A model generated the notes under the pieces. That model saw nothing but the letters and a program-made list of their open reading frames with translations, ran no database searches and was not told where the DNA came from. Positions 25,559 through 33,601 of a DNA stretch of 64,000 bases are shown piece by piece (within the stretch, counting starts at the first letter, position 1; each line of letters opens with the position of its first letter). The position numbers and the translations under genes were made by a program. The stretch is from Saccharothrix syringae (GTDB taxonomy: Bacteria > Actinomycetota > Actinomycetes > Mycobacteriales > Pseudonocardiaceae), in NCBI RefSeq assembly GCF_009498035.1, contig NZ_CP034550.1, positions 1,984,001 through 2,048,000 on the forward strand. Reading direction: 5' to 3'.

Positions 25559-26136
25559 GCGAAGGGCCCAAGGCCGTGCTGCACCGGTACCTCCAGGTGG
25601 GCCGGGACGCCGCGCTGTGGAAGCTGGAGGGGCTGTCGGAGTACGACGCGCGCCGCCCGCTCACCCCGACCGGCACGAACCTGCTCGGCGTGGTCAAGCA
25701 CCTGGCCTCGGTGGAGATCGGGTACTTCGGCGACGTGTGGGGCCGCCCGTTCCCCGAGGACCTGCCGTGGCTGGCCGAGGGCGCAGCGGAGAACGACGAC
25801 ATGTGGGCCACGGCCGACCAGTCGCGCGAGTACGTCACCGACCTGTACCGGCGGGCGTGGGCGCACTCGGACGCCACCATCGGCGAGCGGGACCTGGACG
25901 CGCCCACCGAGGTGCCGTGGTGGGGCCCGCAGCGGCGGCACACCACCCTGCACACCCTGCTGGTGCACATGATCGCCGAGACGCACCGGCACCTGGGGCA
26001 GTTCGACATCCTGCGCGAGCAGGTGGACGGCGCGGTCGGCCACCGGCGGGAGCTGGACAACATGGCGTCCGGTGACGAGGCGGCGTGGGCGGAGTACCGG
26101 GCCAAGCTGGAGGATGTCGCCCGGCGGTTCCGCTAA
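25555..26136 (+). CDS. DinB-family (DUF664) protein
   Basis: 193 residues, four-helix DinB/YfiT-like fold. Metal-ligand histidines are placed as in the family: one in VVKHLASVEIGYFG, and two in LVHMIAETHRHLGQFDILREQ. These proteins include mycothiol- or bacillithiol-dependent transferases and detoxification enzymes, but most members lack a known reaction. GTG 25555 overlaps the TetR stop, so both are translated together. The TetR may control its own operon and this enzyme. Confidence 0.8.
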   Translation: MSEGPKAVLHRYLQVGRDAALWKLEGLSEYDARRPLTPTGTNLLGVVKHLASVEIGYFGDVWGRPFPEDLPWLAEGAAENDDMWATADQSREYVTDLYRRAWAHSDATIGERDLDAPTEVPWWGPQRRHTTLHTLLVHMIAETHRHLGQFDILREQVDGAVGHRRELDNMASGDEAAWAEYRAKLEDVARRFR

Positions 26137-26212
26137 GAGCTCCGCCGGCTTCCCCGGGGACAGGACGGCTGGACCGCCGGTTGCCCGGTCGCGGCCCCCG
26201 GGCGGGGGCTGG

Positions 26213-26240
26213 CTCACCCCCGCGGGCTCACCCCCGCGGG
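26213..26240. repeat. 14-base tandem duplication at a gene end
   Basis: CTCACCCCCGCGGG stands at 26213-26226 and again at 26227-26240. The second copy contains the stop codon of the minus-strand TetR gene (TCA at 26228-26230), and the first copy supplies a further TGA just beyond it in another position. Probably replication slippage. Confidence 0.75.
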
Positions 26241-26809
26241 CTCAGCCCGGTCACGGCCAGCCGGAACAGGCGGTCGGCGCGGGCGGCGGGCTCGGGGTGG
26301 TGCTCGGTGGCCAGGACGACGCCCACGGCCAGGGTGATCAGGTCCGTGACGGTAACGCCCGCGGCCACCGCGCCGTCCCGCGCGGCACGCTCCAGCAGCG
26401 GGCCCGCCGCCTGCTCCAGCGCCGCCGAGCAGCTGTTCTCGTGCACCGGGTCGGGTTCGGCGCCGTCGTAGGCGAGCGCGGCCGCCAGCCCCCGGGCCGA
26501 GACGCAGTAGGCGACCACGTCGTCCAGCCACTCCAGCAGCGCGTCGCGGCTGTCGGCCGCACCGGTCAGCTCGTGGGCGCGGGCGCACAGGGCGTCGATC
26601 CGCGTGCGGGACACCGCTTCCAGCAGCGCGTGCCGGGTGGGGAAGTGCCGCCGCACGGTCGCCGAGCCGACCCCCGCCGTGCGGGCGATCTGCTCCAGCG
26701 ACGCCTGCGCGCCGTGGGCGGCCACCTCCTGCTCGGCCACGGCGAGGATGCGCGCGTAGTTGCGCCGGGCGTCGGCGCGCCGGTGGTCGGTGCGCTGCTG
26801 GTCGGGCAT
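26228..26809 (-). CDS. TetR-family regulator (divergent from NmrA-like gene)
   Basis: 193 residues. The HTH is near residues 17-62 (NYARILAVAEQEVAAHG, VGSATVRRHFPTRHALLEAV), followed by the helical domain seen in TetR regulators of quinone or electrophile response. ATG 26809 has GGAG nine bases upstream. It faces away from the NAD(P)-binding gene at 26911 and the gap holds two copies of GGCGGGCCCCGCC, the probable operators for both directions. Its last codons run into a 14-base tandem duplication. Confidence 0.8.
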   Translation of the reverse strand: MPDQQRTDHRRADARRNYARILAVAEQEVAAHGAQASLEQIARTAGVGSATVRRHFPTRHALLEAVSRTRIDALCARAHELTGAADSRDALLEWLDDVVAYCVSARGLAAALAYDGAEPDPVHENSCSAALEQAAGPLLERAARDGAVAAGVTVTDLITLAVGVVLATEHHPEPAARADRLFRLAVTGLSPRG

Positions 26810-26834
26810 GGCGTCGTCTCCAGGCTTGCTAAGT

Positions 26835-26881
26835 GGCGGGCCCCGCCATATCGTACTCGGGCAGAAACGGCGGGCCCCGCC
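26835..26881. promoter_or_regulatory. duplicated operator GGCGGGCCCCGCC
   Basis: Two identical 13-base palindromes at 26835-26847 and 26869-26881, centres 34 bases apart (about three helix turns). The second is extended to a perfect 23-base palindrome at 26864-26886, the first to 15 bases. They lie between divergent tetR and the NmrA-like gene. Confidence 0.7.
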
Positions 26882-26910
26882 GTTTCGTGGTCGAGTCCCC
26901 GAGGAGTGCC

Positions 26911-27834
26911 ATGTCCGCCGATTCCGCCCCCGTCCTGGTCACCGGTGCCACCGGCAGGCAGGGCGGTGCCACCGCCCGCGCCCTGCTCGCGGCGGGCGTC
27001 CCCGTCCGCGCCCTGGTGCGCGACCCGGGCGGTGACCGGGCCAGGGCCGTCGAGGCGCTGGGCGCCGAGCTGGTCGCCGGCGACCTGGGCGACCGCGACT
27101 CCGTGGTCCGGGCCGCCGAGGGTGCCCGCGCGGTGTTCTCCGTGCAGATGCCCCCGTTCACCGGGGAGGGCTTCGACTTCGCGACCGAGGTGGTCTGGGG
27201 GATCAACCTCGTCGAGGGCGCGAAGGCCGCCGGGGTGGAGCAGTTCGTGCACACCTCGGTCAGCGGCGCCGGTCAGCACACCGGGGTCCCCGGCTGGGCC
27301 GAGGGCCGCTGGGCGTCGATGGAACCGACCCTCGGCGCCAAGACCGCGATCCAGGACCACGTCCGCGCGGCCGGCTTCCCCCGCTGGACGTTGCTCAAGC
27401 CGGCCTTCTTCATGGAGAACTTCCTGCCCTCCATGAAATTCCTGTTCCCGCGCGGCGTCGAGGGCGGCCTGGTGAGCCTCGTCAAGCCCGACACCCGGCT
27501 GTCCCTGGTGGCGGTGGACGACATCGGTCGGGCGGCCGCGGCGGCCGTCGCCGAACCGGAGCGGTTCCACGGGGTCGAGCTGGAGCTGGCGGGCGACCAC
27601 CTGTCGATGGCGGGGGTCGCCGAAGTCCTCTCCCGCGTCCTGGGCGTGCCGCTGTCCGCGCCGGACATGACCGAGGAGGAGGCTTTCGCCGCCGGGATGC
27701 CGGGGATGGGCGCCTCGCACGAGTGGCTGAACGTGGCGGGCCAGCCGGCCCGCCCGCACCACGCGGCGGAGTTCGGCATCCGGCTCACCGGTTTCGGGGC
27801 GTGGGCGGAGGAGCGCGTGCGGGCCGACGCCTGA
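26911..27834 (+). CDS. NmrA-like NAD(P)-binding protein
   Basis: 307 residues. The Rossmann motif TGATGRQGGATARALL begins at about residue 10. The family has an atypical SDR fold without a full Ser-Tyr-Lys triad and includes redox sensors and quinone or isoflavone reductase-like enzymes. ATG 26911 has GAGGAG five bases upstream. It is divergent from a TetR gene across paired palindromes, the usual arrangement for a repressor and its target. An inverted repeat terminator follows. The substrate, if any, is unknown. Confidence 0.8.
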   Translation: MSADSAPVLVTGATGRQGGATARALLAAGVPVRALVRDPGGDRARAVEALGAELVAGDLGDRDSVVRAAEGARAVFSVQMPPFTGEGFDFATEVVWGINLVEGAKAAGVEQFVHTSVSGAGQHTGVPGWAEGRWASMEPTLGAKTAIQDHVRAAGFPRWTLLKPAFFMENFLPSMKFLFPRGVEGGLVSLVKPDTRLSLVAVDDIGRAAAAAVAEPERFHGVELELAGDHLSMAGVAEVLSRVLGVPLSAPDMTEEEAFAAGMPGMGASHEWLNVAGQPARPHHAAEFGIRLTGFGAWAEERVRADA

Positions 27835-27842
27835 AGTGGAAG

Positions 27843-27879
27843 CCCCCTCGGCGCCCGGGGGCGCCGGGCGCCGAGGGGG
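27843..27879. terminator. bidirectional hairpin between convergent genes
   Basis: Arms 27843-27857 (CCCCCTCGGCGCCCG) and 27865-27879 pair over 15 bases with a seven-base loop. It separates the ends of the NmrA-like gene (plus) and the MaoC gene (minus) and carries short A- and T-containing flanks. Confidence 0.8.
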
Positions 27880-27883
27880 TTGC

Positions 27884-28336
27884 TCAGGCGACCAGCAGCA
27901 CGACGGTCTCGGCCACGCAGCCGGGCTTGGGGTTGCCGTCGATCTCGACGGTCACCCGCACCACGGCCTGCTTGCCCTGCGCCACGTCGGCCACCTCGAC
28001 CAGCTCGGCGCCGGCGCGCACGCGCGAGCCGACGACCACGGGGCTGGGGAAGCGGACCTTGTTCAGGCCGTAGTTGACGCCCATCTTCAGGCCCTGGACG
28101 GTGTAGACGTCCCGGACCAGCATGGGGATCAGCGACAGGGTGAGGTAGCCGTGGGCGACGGGCGCGCCGAACGGGCCCGCGGCCGCCTTCTCCAGGTCGA
28201 CGTGGATCCACTGGTGGTCGCCGGTGGCGTCGGCGAACAGGTTGATCTCGTCCTGGGTGACCTCGTGCCACTCGCCGAAGCCCAGGTGCTCGCCCTTGGT
28301 GGCGGCGAACTCGTCGAGGTTCGCGAACACGCGCAT
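27884..28336 (-). CDS. MaoC-family enoyl-CoA hydratase
   Basis: 150 residues, a single hot-dog domain. The hydratase-2 dyad is present: Asp40 and His45 in the segment FADATGDHQWIHVD, followed by APVAHGYLTLSL. It adds water to trans-2-enoyl-CoA to give (R)-3-hydroxyacyl-CoA. It lies six bases after the SDR gene and shares its operator-bearing promoter. With acyl-CoA dehydrogenase and thiolase under the same operator it completes a beta-oxidation set. Confidence 0.87.
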   Translation of the reverse strand: MRVFANLDEFAATKGEHLGFGEWHEVTQDEINLFADATGDHQWIHVDLEKAAAGPFGAPVAHGYLTLSLIPMLVRDVYTVQGLKMGVNYGLNKVRFPSPVVVGSRVRAGAELVEVADVAQGKQAVVRVTVEIDGNPKPGCVAETVVLLVA

Positions 28337-28342
28337 GGCTTG

Positions 28343-29104
28343 TCAGTCCTTCGGTCCGCCGGCGACGTAGATGACCTGGCCGGAGACGAACCCGGCGCCC
28401 TCGCTGACGAGGAACGAGGCGGTGTGCGCGATGTCCTCGGGGGTGCCGACCCGGCCGACCGGGATGGCGGCCGCCGCGCCCTTCTTGAAGTCCTCGAAGT
28501 CCACGCCGACGCGGGCGGCGGTGGCGGCGGTCATGTCGGTGGCGATGAAGCCCGGCGCGATCGCGTTGACCGTGACGCCGAACTTGCCCAGCTCGATCGC
28601 CAGCGTCTTGGTGAAGCCCTGGAGGCCCGCCTTGGCGGCCGCGTAGTTCGCCTGGCCCCGGTTGCCCAGCGCGGAGGTGCTGGACATGTTCACGATCCGG
28701 CCCCAGCCCGCCTTGGTCTGGAACGCCTGCACCGCCCGGCTCATCAGGAACGACCCGCGCAGGTGCACGCCGATGACCGCGTCCCAGTCGTCGTCGGTCA
28801 TCTTGAACAGCAGGTTGTCGCGCAGGATGCCCGCGTTGTTGACCAGGACGGTCGGCGCGCCGAGCTCGTCGGCCACGCGCCGCACCGCCGCGTCGACCGC
28901 CGTGGCGTCGCTGACGTCCACGCCCACCGCCAGGGCCGTGCCGCCGGCCGCGCGGATCTCCTCGACGGTCTCGGCGCAGCTGCCCTCGTCGAGGTCGAGC
29001 ACGGCGACGGCGAGGCCGTCCCGGGCGAGCCGCGTGGCCACCGCGGCTCCGATGCCCCGCGCGGCGCCGGTGACGATCGCCACCCGTGCGTTGGTGTCGA
29101 CCAC
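28343..29104 (-). CDS. SDR, FabG-like 3-hydroxyacyl dehydrogenase / 3-oxoacyl reductase
   Basis: 253 residues. TGAARGIGAAVA is near residue 12, NNAGILRDNLLFKM near 90 and the catalytic Ser-Tyr-Lys appears in NMSSTSALGNRGQANYAAAK. FVSGQVIYVAGG closes the chain. The LRDN and FVSGQ features are typical of FabG and of (R)-specific 3-hydroxyacyl-CoA dehydrogenases. The start is GTG 29104 with AAGGAGG seven bases upstream, rather than the in-frame ATG at 29137, which would overlap the operator. It is first gene of the SDR-maoC operon. The pairing with a hydratase-2 type MaoC suits (R)-3-hydroxyacyl-CoA chemistry. Confidence 0.85.
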   Translation of the reverse strand: MVDTNARVAIVTGAARGIGAAVATRLARDGLAVAVLDLDEGSCAETVEEIRAAGGTALAVGVDVSDATAVDAAVRRVADELGAPTVLVNNAGILRDNLLFKMTDDDWDAVIGVHLRGSFLMSRAVQAFQTKAGWGRIVNMSSTSALGNRGQANYAAAKAGLQGFTKTLAIELGKFGVTVNAIAPGFIATDMTAATAARVGVDFEDFKKGAAAAIPVGRVGTPEDIAHTASFLVSEGAGFVSGQVIYVAGGPKD

Positions 29105-29129
29105 GGTTGGTCCTCCTTGATCTGCGGGC

Positions 29130-29145
29130 CTAAGCAACCGCTTAG
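29130..29145. promoter_or_regulatory. TetR-type operator, copy 3
   Basis: CTAAGCAACCGCTTAG, identical over 18 bases (with the following TA) to the copy at 18298. It lies 25 bases upstream of the SDR start codon, before the minus-strand operon. Confidence 0.75.
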
Positions 29146-29196
29146 TAACCTACCCGCGCGGTCGCCTTGACGCCAGCGTCGGGCGCGGGAAGCATA

Positions 29197-29208
29197 CCGA
29201 CTGGTCGG
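29197..29208. promoter_or_regulatory. palindrome CCGACTGGTCGG before the SDR-reductase operon
   Basis: A perfect inverted repeat (CCGAC-TG-GTCGG) flanked by ATA and AAT, the style of many TetR operators. A TTGACG box stands at 29167-29172. It lies 22 bases before the GTG at 29231, on the side of the plus-strand operon. It is distinct from the CTAAGC operator 50 bases away. Confidence 0.5.
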
Positions 29209-29230
29209 AATGTCCAACAGGGGAGACGCG

Positions 29231-30043
29231 GTGGAGTTCTCGGGCAAGGTCGCGCTGGTCACCGGAGCCGCCAACGGGATCGGGGCGGGGGTGGCCCGCC
29301 GCCTCGCCGCGGGCGGCGCGTCCGTCGTGGTCGCGGACGTGGACGACGCGCGCGGCGAGGCGGTGGCCGCGGAGGTCGGCGGCGCGTACGCGCACTGCGA
29401 CGTCCGGGACCCGGCGCAGTCGGCGGCGGCCGTCGAACTGGCCGTGTCGCGCTTCGGCGGCCTGGACTTCGCCGTGCTCAACGCGGGCATCGGCACCGGG
29501 TTCGGCCTCGGTGACGACTTCGACCCCGAGCGGTACCGCAACGTCATGGGCATCAACCTCGACGGCGTCGTCTACGGCGTCCACGCGGCCCTGCCCGCGC
29601 TGCGCGAGCGCGGCGGTCGGATCGTGGCCACCGCCAGCATGGCAGGTCTGATGGCCATGCCGATCGACCCCCTCTACGGCGCCAACAAGGCCGCCGTGGT
29701 CGGCCTGGTGCGCGGCCTGGGCCCGGTGCTGGCCGCCGAGGGCGTCACGGTCAACGCGGTGTGCCCGTCGTTCGCCGACACCGACATCATCTCCGGCTTC
29801 CGCGACGCGCTGGAGTCCGCCGGGATGCCCGTGCTCGGCGTGGAGGACGTGGTGGACGCCTTCGTCGCCGTGTTGCGGGACGGCCGGCCCGGTGAATGCT
29901 GGTTCGTGCAGGCCGGCCGGCCGAGCGCGCCGTTCAGGTTCCCCAACCCGCCCGGACCGCGCACGGCCACCGGCGAGCGCGTCACCTTCCACCACGACGT
30001 CTCGGCCACCCCCGACGTCCCCACCACCGGCAAGGAGAGCTGA
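29231..30043 (+). CDS. SDR-family oxidoreductase
   Basis: 270 residues. TGAANGIGAGVA provides the cofactor loop. NAG (LNAGIGTG) and the catalytic Ser-Tyr-Lys (ASMAGLMAMPIDPLYGANK) are present; note the Met/Ala-rich spacing and PLYGANK rather than the usual YSASK. The C-terminus is extended beyond the typical FabG end by about 25 residues rich in Pro. GTG 29231 has GGGGAGA upstream and is preferred to ATG 29210, which falls at the palindrome. It is followed five bases later by a quinone oxidoreductase-like gene. The substrate is unknown. Confidence 0.8.
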   Translation: MEFSGKVALVTGAANGIGAGVARRLAAGGASVVVADVDDARGEAVAAEVGGAYAHCDVRDPAQSAAAVELAVSRFGGLDFAVLNAGIGTGFGLGDDFDPERYRNVMGINLDGVVYGVHAALPALRERGGRIVATASMAGLMAMPIDPLYGANKAAVVGLVRGLGPVLAAEGVTVNAVCPSFADTDIISGFRDALESAGMPVLGVEDVVDAFVAVLRDGRPGECWFVQAGRPSAPFRFPNPPGPRTATGERVTFHHDVSATPDVPTTGKES

Positions 30044-30048
30044 GCCCC

Positions 30049-31005
30049 GTGCGAGCCGTCCAGATCACCGAGTTCGGCGGACCGGAGGTCCTGACCGAGG
30101 TCGAGCTGCCCGACCCCGTCGCCGGACCGGGTGAAATCCTCGTCGACGTCAGCCGCGCGGGCCTGAACTACGCCGACACGCACCAGGCCGAGAACAGCTA
30201 CCTGTCGAAGATGGAGCTGCCGCTGGTGCCCGGCGGCGAGGTCGTCGGCACGGCCGGCGCGCGGCGCGTGGTCGCCCTGACCGCGGGCGGCGGCGGGTAC
30301 GCGCAGAAGGCCGTGGTGCCGGGGGCCACCGCCTTCGACGTGCCCGACGGCGTGGACGACCTGACCGCGTTGAGCTTGGTCGTGCAGGGCGCCACCGCCT
30401 GGCTGCTGCTGCGCCGCAGCACGCACATGGAGCCGGGGGAGAGCGTCGTCGTGCACGCCGCCGCCGGCGGGGTCGGGTCGCTGGCCGTGCAGCTGGCGAA
30501 GAAGTGGGGCGCCGGGCGCGTCATCGCCACGGCGAGCACCGAGGAGAAGCGCGCGCTGGCCCTGGAGCTGGGCGCGGACGTCGCGGTCGACTCCACCGCG
30601 CCGGACATGACCGGGGCGCTGCGCGAGGCCAACGGCGGCCGGCGGGTCGACGTCGTGCTGGACATGACCGGCGGCGCGGTGACCGACCAGAGCGTGGCGG
30701 CGCTGGCGCCGTTCGGGCGGCTGGGGTTCTACGGGATGGCGAGCCGCGAGCAGCCGTCGCCCATCGCGCCCGGCAAGCTGCTGGTGCGGTCCACCGCGGT
30801 GGCGGGCATGTGGCTGCCGCACGCGTTCAAGCTGCCCGGCCGGGTCGTGCACCGGGCCATGGCGGAGCTGTTCGACCTGGTGCTGGCGGGCGAGCTGCGG
30901 GCCGTGCCGGGCGGGGAGTACGGGCTGTCCGAGGTGCGCCGGGCGCACGAGGACCTGCGGGCCCGGCGCACCACCGGCAAGCTGGTGCTCGACCCGTCGC
31001 GCTGA
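30049..31005 (+). CDS. quinone oxidoreductase-like (zinc-type MDR) protein
   Basis: 318 residues of the medium-chain dehydrogenase/reductase superfamily, quinone oxidoreductase branch. The N-terminal GroES-like domain opens with VQITEFGGPEVL and has AGLNYADTHQ. The NADPH motif AAAGGVGSLAVQLAKKWGA is near residue 145. No structural zinc-binding cysteines are seen, as expected for the QOR branch. It probably reduces quinones or enoyl compounds with NADPH. It starts at GTG 30049, close behind the SDR, and uses AAGGAGAG within the SDR end as ribosome binding site, so it is in the same operon. Confidence 0.85.
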   Translation: MRAVQITEFGGPEVLTEVELPDPVAGPGEILVDVSRAGLNYADTHQAENSYLSKMELPLVPGGEVVGTAGARRVVALTAGGGGYAQKAVVPGATAFDVPDGVDDLTALSLVVQGATAWLLLRRSTHMEPGESVVVHAAAGGVGSLAVQLAKKWGAGRVIATASTEEKRALALELGADVAVDSTAPDMTGALREANGGRRVDVVLDMTGGAVTDQSVAALAPFGRLGFYGMASREQPSPIAPGKLLVRSTAVAGMWLPHAFKLPGRVVHRAMAELFDLVLAGELRAVPGGEYGLSEVRRAHEDLRARRTTGKLVLDPSR

Positions 31006-31042
31006 GGCTGGGGGGCCGCTCGCCGCGGCCCCCTCGCCCCCG

Positions 31043-31525
31043 TCAGTCGTCGCTGAGCTCGGCCAGGGCCGCCTTGACCCGGGCCAGCTCGGCCTCCAGC
31101 TCCTCCATGCGGGTGCGGTGCTGGGCGCGGGCCGTCTCGATGACCTCCTCGATGCCGCCCGCGATGTCCTCGTGCAGCTCCTTGGCCGCCCGCGCCACCG
31201 CGGCGGCCGAGATGCTCAGGCCCTGCACGACCCGCTTGGTGCCGTGCACCAGGTCGGCCTGCCACTCGCCGTCCGCGGTGCCGGTCACGGTCAGCGTCAG
31301 CTCCACCGTGCGGGTCTTCTTCGCCGTCGACTTGGGGCGCTTGGCCGGCTTGGCCTCGGCCTCGTCGGTCTTGGGCTCCTGGGTCTTGGGCTCCTGGGCC
31401 TTGGGCTGCTCCTCGACCCGGGGCTGCTCCTGGGGCACGGCTGCGACCTCCTCCTGCACGGGCGCGGCGGCGGGCGCCTCGGCGTCCACCTTCACTTCCT
31501 GCTCTGCGAGCGTGTCCGCCTGCAC
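31043..31525 (-). CDS. DUF6319-like protein, Glu/Lys/Pro-rich N-terminus
   Basis: 160 residues from GTG 31525. Residues 1-70 are low complexity (Glu, Pro, Ala, Lys) with a short tandem repeat around KAQEPKTQEPKTDE. Residues 72-115 form a compact domain (VELTLTVTGTADGEWQADL, GLSISAAAVARAAKELHED), and 120-155 is a coiled coil (RMEELEAELARVKAALAEL). I associate this layout with DUF6319 proteins of Pseudonocardiales; the recollection is moderately sure. The domain resembles DNA-associated basic proteins but no function is known. Divergent from the DUF6401-like gene. Confidence 0.65.
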   Translation of the reverse strand: MQADTLAEQEVKVDAEAPAAAPVQEEVAAVPQEQPRVEEQPKAQEPKTQEPKTDEAEAKPAKRPKSTAKKTRTVELTLTVTGTADGEWQADLVHGTKRVVQGLSISAAAVARAAKELHEDIAGGIEEVIETARAQHRTRMEELEAELARVKAALAELSDD

Positions 31526-31629
31526 GATCCTGTGGTTCCTCTCTGCGCATCCGGCTCGACCCGCCGTGATCGTAGAACACCTGTTCGAGGGTGGGTCGAT
31601 TGCCCCGCACAGCGTAGGGTGTCGGCCTT

Positions 31630-31965
31630 GTGAGCGTGTGGAGGGACTTCTCCGCTCGCCGGTTCCTGGACCGGTTGAGCGACCAGCTCGGCATCGCGGT
31701 GGTGCTGGCACCGGGCGTGCTGGCTGCCGTGGACCAGCACGGAGCGGCGGTGCGCGACATCCTGGCGCACGGCGTGTCGGCCTCGGCGGTGGCCGCCGGG
31801 GCGGTGCTGCTGGCCGGGTACGCGAGGGGCGTGCTGGACGAGGCGGTGGAGCAGGGGTGGCGGTTGCCCGCCATCGTGGACTGGGCGAACGCCGACTGGA
31901 CGACCCTGAGACTGGCCGCGGTGTGCCACCTGGCGAGGCGCGAGGAGCCGGCGCTGGGAGCTTGA
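31630..31965 (+). CDS. DUF6401-like small protein
   Basis: 111 residues, mostly helical, opening SVWRDFSARRFLDRLSDQLG and with GVLAAVDQHGAAVRDIL in the middle. This matches my recollection of the DUF6401 family, whose members are named for association with natural-product gene clusters but have no defined reaction. The C-terminus has a WANADWTTLRLAAVCHLARRE segment. The start is GTG 31630, with TAGGGT nine bases before it and no ribosome binding site, suggesting a leaderless mRNA. It stands alone. Confidence 0.6.
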   Translation: MSVWRDFSARRFLDRLSDQLGIAVVLAPGVLAAVDQHGAAVRDILAHGVSASAVAAGAVLLAGYARGVLDEAVEQGWRLPAIVDWANADWTTLRLAAVCHLARREEPALGA

Positions 31966-32598
31966 CCCCGTGGTGGTGCCGACCCGTCCACCCGCCGGCC
32001 GCGGCAGCGGCGGACCGCCGCTTTCGAGGTGATTGAACCTTTTTCACCTTGCGGCGACCTCGTGGTTCTGCAGGACGTGGACGGCCTTGGCCAGGCGGCC
32101 GGACACCCGCGGGATCCTGCCGTCCGGCGAGGCGATCATCTGCGGGTTCACCTCGTGCATCCGGCGTTTCGCCCCGCGCAGCGCCTGCCGTCCCGGGTCG
32201 GGCCTGCGCCACGCCGAGCTGGACCGTCGGCGGTGGGGGCGGACCGGGCCGGAGACGAAGGTCGGCGTCCGGTGTGACAACGGCGGTGCGGCACCGACAC
32301 GCCGACGATCGCCGGTTCGTGGCCCCCTTGTCCGTCAATGCACCCCGACCAGGATGAAAAACGTTCATTTTCGAGAAATGTCCGTGGGGCGGGGTTGGGG
32401 CAATCGGGTGAAGTTGAGGTTCGGCGTGGAATTGGTGTGACATCGACACCCGTCGGAGCGACTACCAGGGTGAAGGGTCGACTCCGCCGTCGACGTCGGA
32501 GCGCCCTCCCGGAGATCCGACCAACAATGAAGCTCCCGGGTACCGCGCCACATGTGCCTGACAGGACGCTGCGGAACCCAGGCGGAATGGAACCGGCC
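31966..32598. other. gene-poor region with a transposase remnant
   Basis: Apart from the decayed transposase at 32044-32280 on the minus strand, I see no gene. The stretch 32340-32440 is more AT-rich than its surroundings and contains GGATGAAAAA at about 32353, a sequence recurring near 33311. The promoter of the secreted-protein gene should lie at the right end. Confidence 0.4.
32044..32280 (-). pseudogene. decayed IS5-type transposase fragment
   Basis: Minus-strand reading gives KRRMHEVNPQMIASPDGRIP followed by RVSGRLAKAVHVL. It resembles the segment of IS5/DDE_Tnp_4 transposases around the first catalytic Asp (typically HGMNLQVIASPDG, then VSGALPGAVHDL). The Asp of the final D-L pair is lost, and the flanks are not recognisable on either side. 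It is a short relic of an inactive element, not a gene in use. Confidence 0.55.
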
Positions 32599-33153
32599 AT
32601 GAAGCGCATTTTTGTCGTCCTCGCCGCACCCCTGACCCTCGTGCTCGGCCTCGGCTCCGGCACCGCCGCCGCCGAACCGACTGCCCTGAGCGATCTGGCC
32701 GCTGCGCCCGCACCGGTGGGCATCGTGTGCGCTGGTGCGCAGACGACCGACTACGCCCCTCCGCTGACCAACACGACCCGGAACACGAAGACCAAGAGCA
32801 CCGAGAACTTCAACTGCTCTTCGCTCGCCGGTGTCAGCAGCGCCACGAGCACCCACACCGCGACCAGCCCTCAGAGCTGCGTGCTCGCTCTCGTCCCGCC
32901 CACCAACACCAGCACCCGGACCTACACCTGGAACACCGGGCAGAGCAGCACGGTCACCTTCTTCAGCTCGACGGTGGCGACCCTCGCCAACGGCACCAAG
33001 GTGACTACCTCCGTAGGCACGGTGACCGCCGGGTTGGGGGAGGGGAGCACGGCCACCCGCGTGGTCACCCTGCCCAGCCTGAGTCTCACCGCCTGCGCCA
33101 CTACCGGCATCGACAGCCTCACCGGCCCCGCGACCCTGGAAATCCTCCCCTGA
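32599..33153 (+). CDS. small secreted Thr/Ser-rich protein
   Basis: 184 residues. Signal peptide: Lys-Arg start, hydrophobic core VLAAPLTLVLGLGSG, cleavage near GTAAAEP at about 26. The mature part is rich in Thr, Ser and Asn with four cysteines after the signal peptide (VCAGA, NCSS, SCVL, ACAT), probably two disulfides. It is a beta-rich extracellular protein of unknown function. ATG 32599 gives the usual short basic n-region; ATG 32587 would add four residues and has AGGCGGA close upstream. Lower GC wobble use than neighbours and flanking IS relics hint that it was acquired. Confidence 0.65.
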   Translation: MKRIFVVLAAPLTLVLGLGSGTAAAEPTALSDLAAAPAPVGIVCAGAQTTDYAPPLTNTTRNTKTKSTENFNCSSLAGVSSATSTHTATSPQSCVLALVPPTNTSTRTYTWNTGQSSTVTFFSSTVATLANGTKVTTSVGTVTAGLGEGSTATRVVTLPSLSLTACATTGIDSLTGPATLEILP

Positions 33154-33600
33154 AGCGGGAAAGGCGGTTCCCCTCCCTGATCGCGCACGAGGCTGTCTCC
33201 GCGACCCGCGACCCGCGACAACGCGGCACACGCCGCTGCAAGCCGAGACTCTCAGCGCCCGTCAGCCCGGCGAGGCTGTGTTCTGTTCCCCGGGAAACCG
33301 CGTCGCCGCAGGATGAAAAAGATCCATTCGACTGATCGCCGAATAACCGGATGATCCCGGCTGAAATCGATGGACGGAAGCCGGTGAACGTTCGCCGCCG
33401 GGATTGTCGGACCTCGCCGGCAAAATGAAAGCAGGGGTCCCCTGGGCGGGCAGGGTTCCGGCAAAGTAGTTTGTGCTGTTCAGGGTTTGAATGCGGGTGG
33501 GCACGGCGCTCCGGGGTGATCATGTGAGTGTCTGTGTCGCATGGTCCGGGGAGTGCCGTGTCCGCCTTGTCGTCCTGTCCGGTGTCCGGTGTCCGGTGCC
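33154..33600. other. intergenic region, no gene recognised
   Basis: Downstream of the secreted protein. It has noticeable AT-rich patches (33300-33370, 33420-33480) by local standards. Overlapping open frames on both strands have no ribosome binding site or recognisable domains. Confidence 0.35.
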
Positions 33601-33601
33601 G

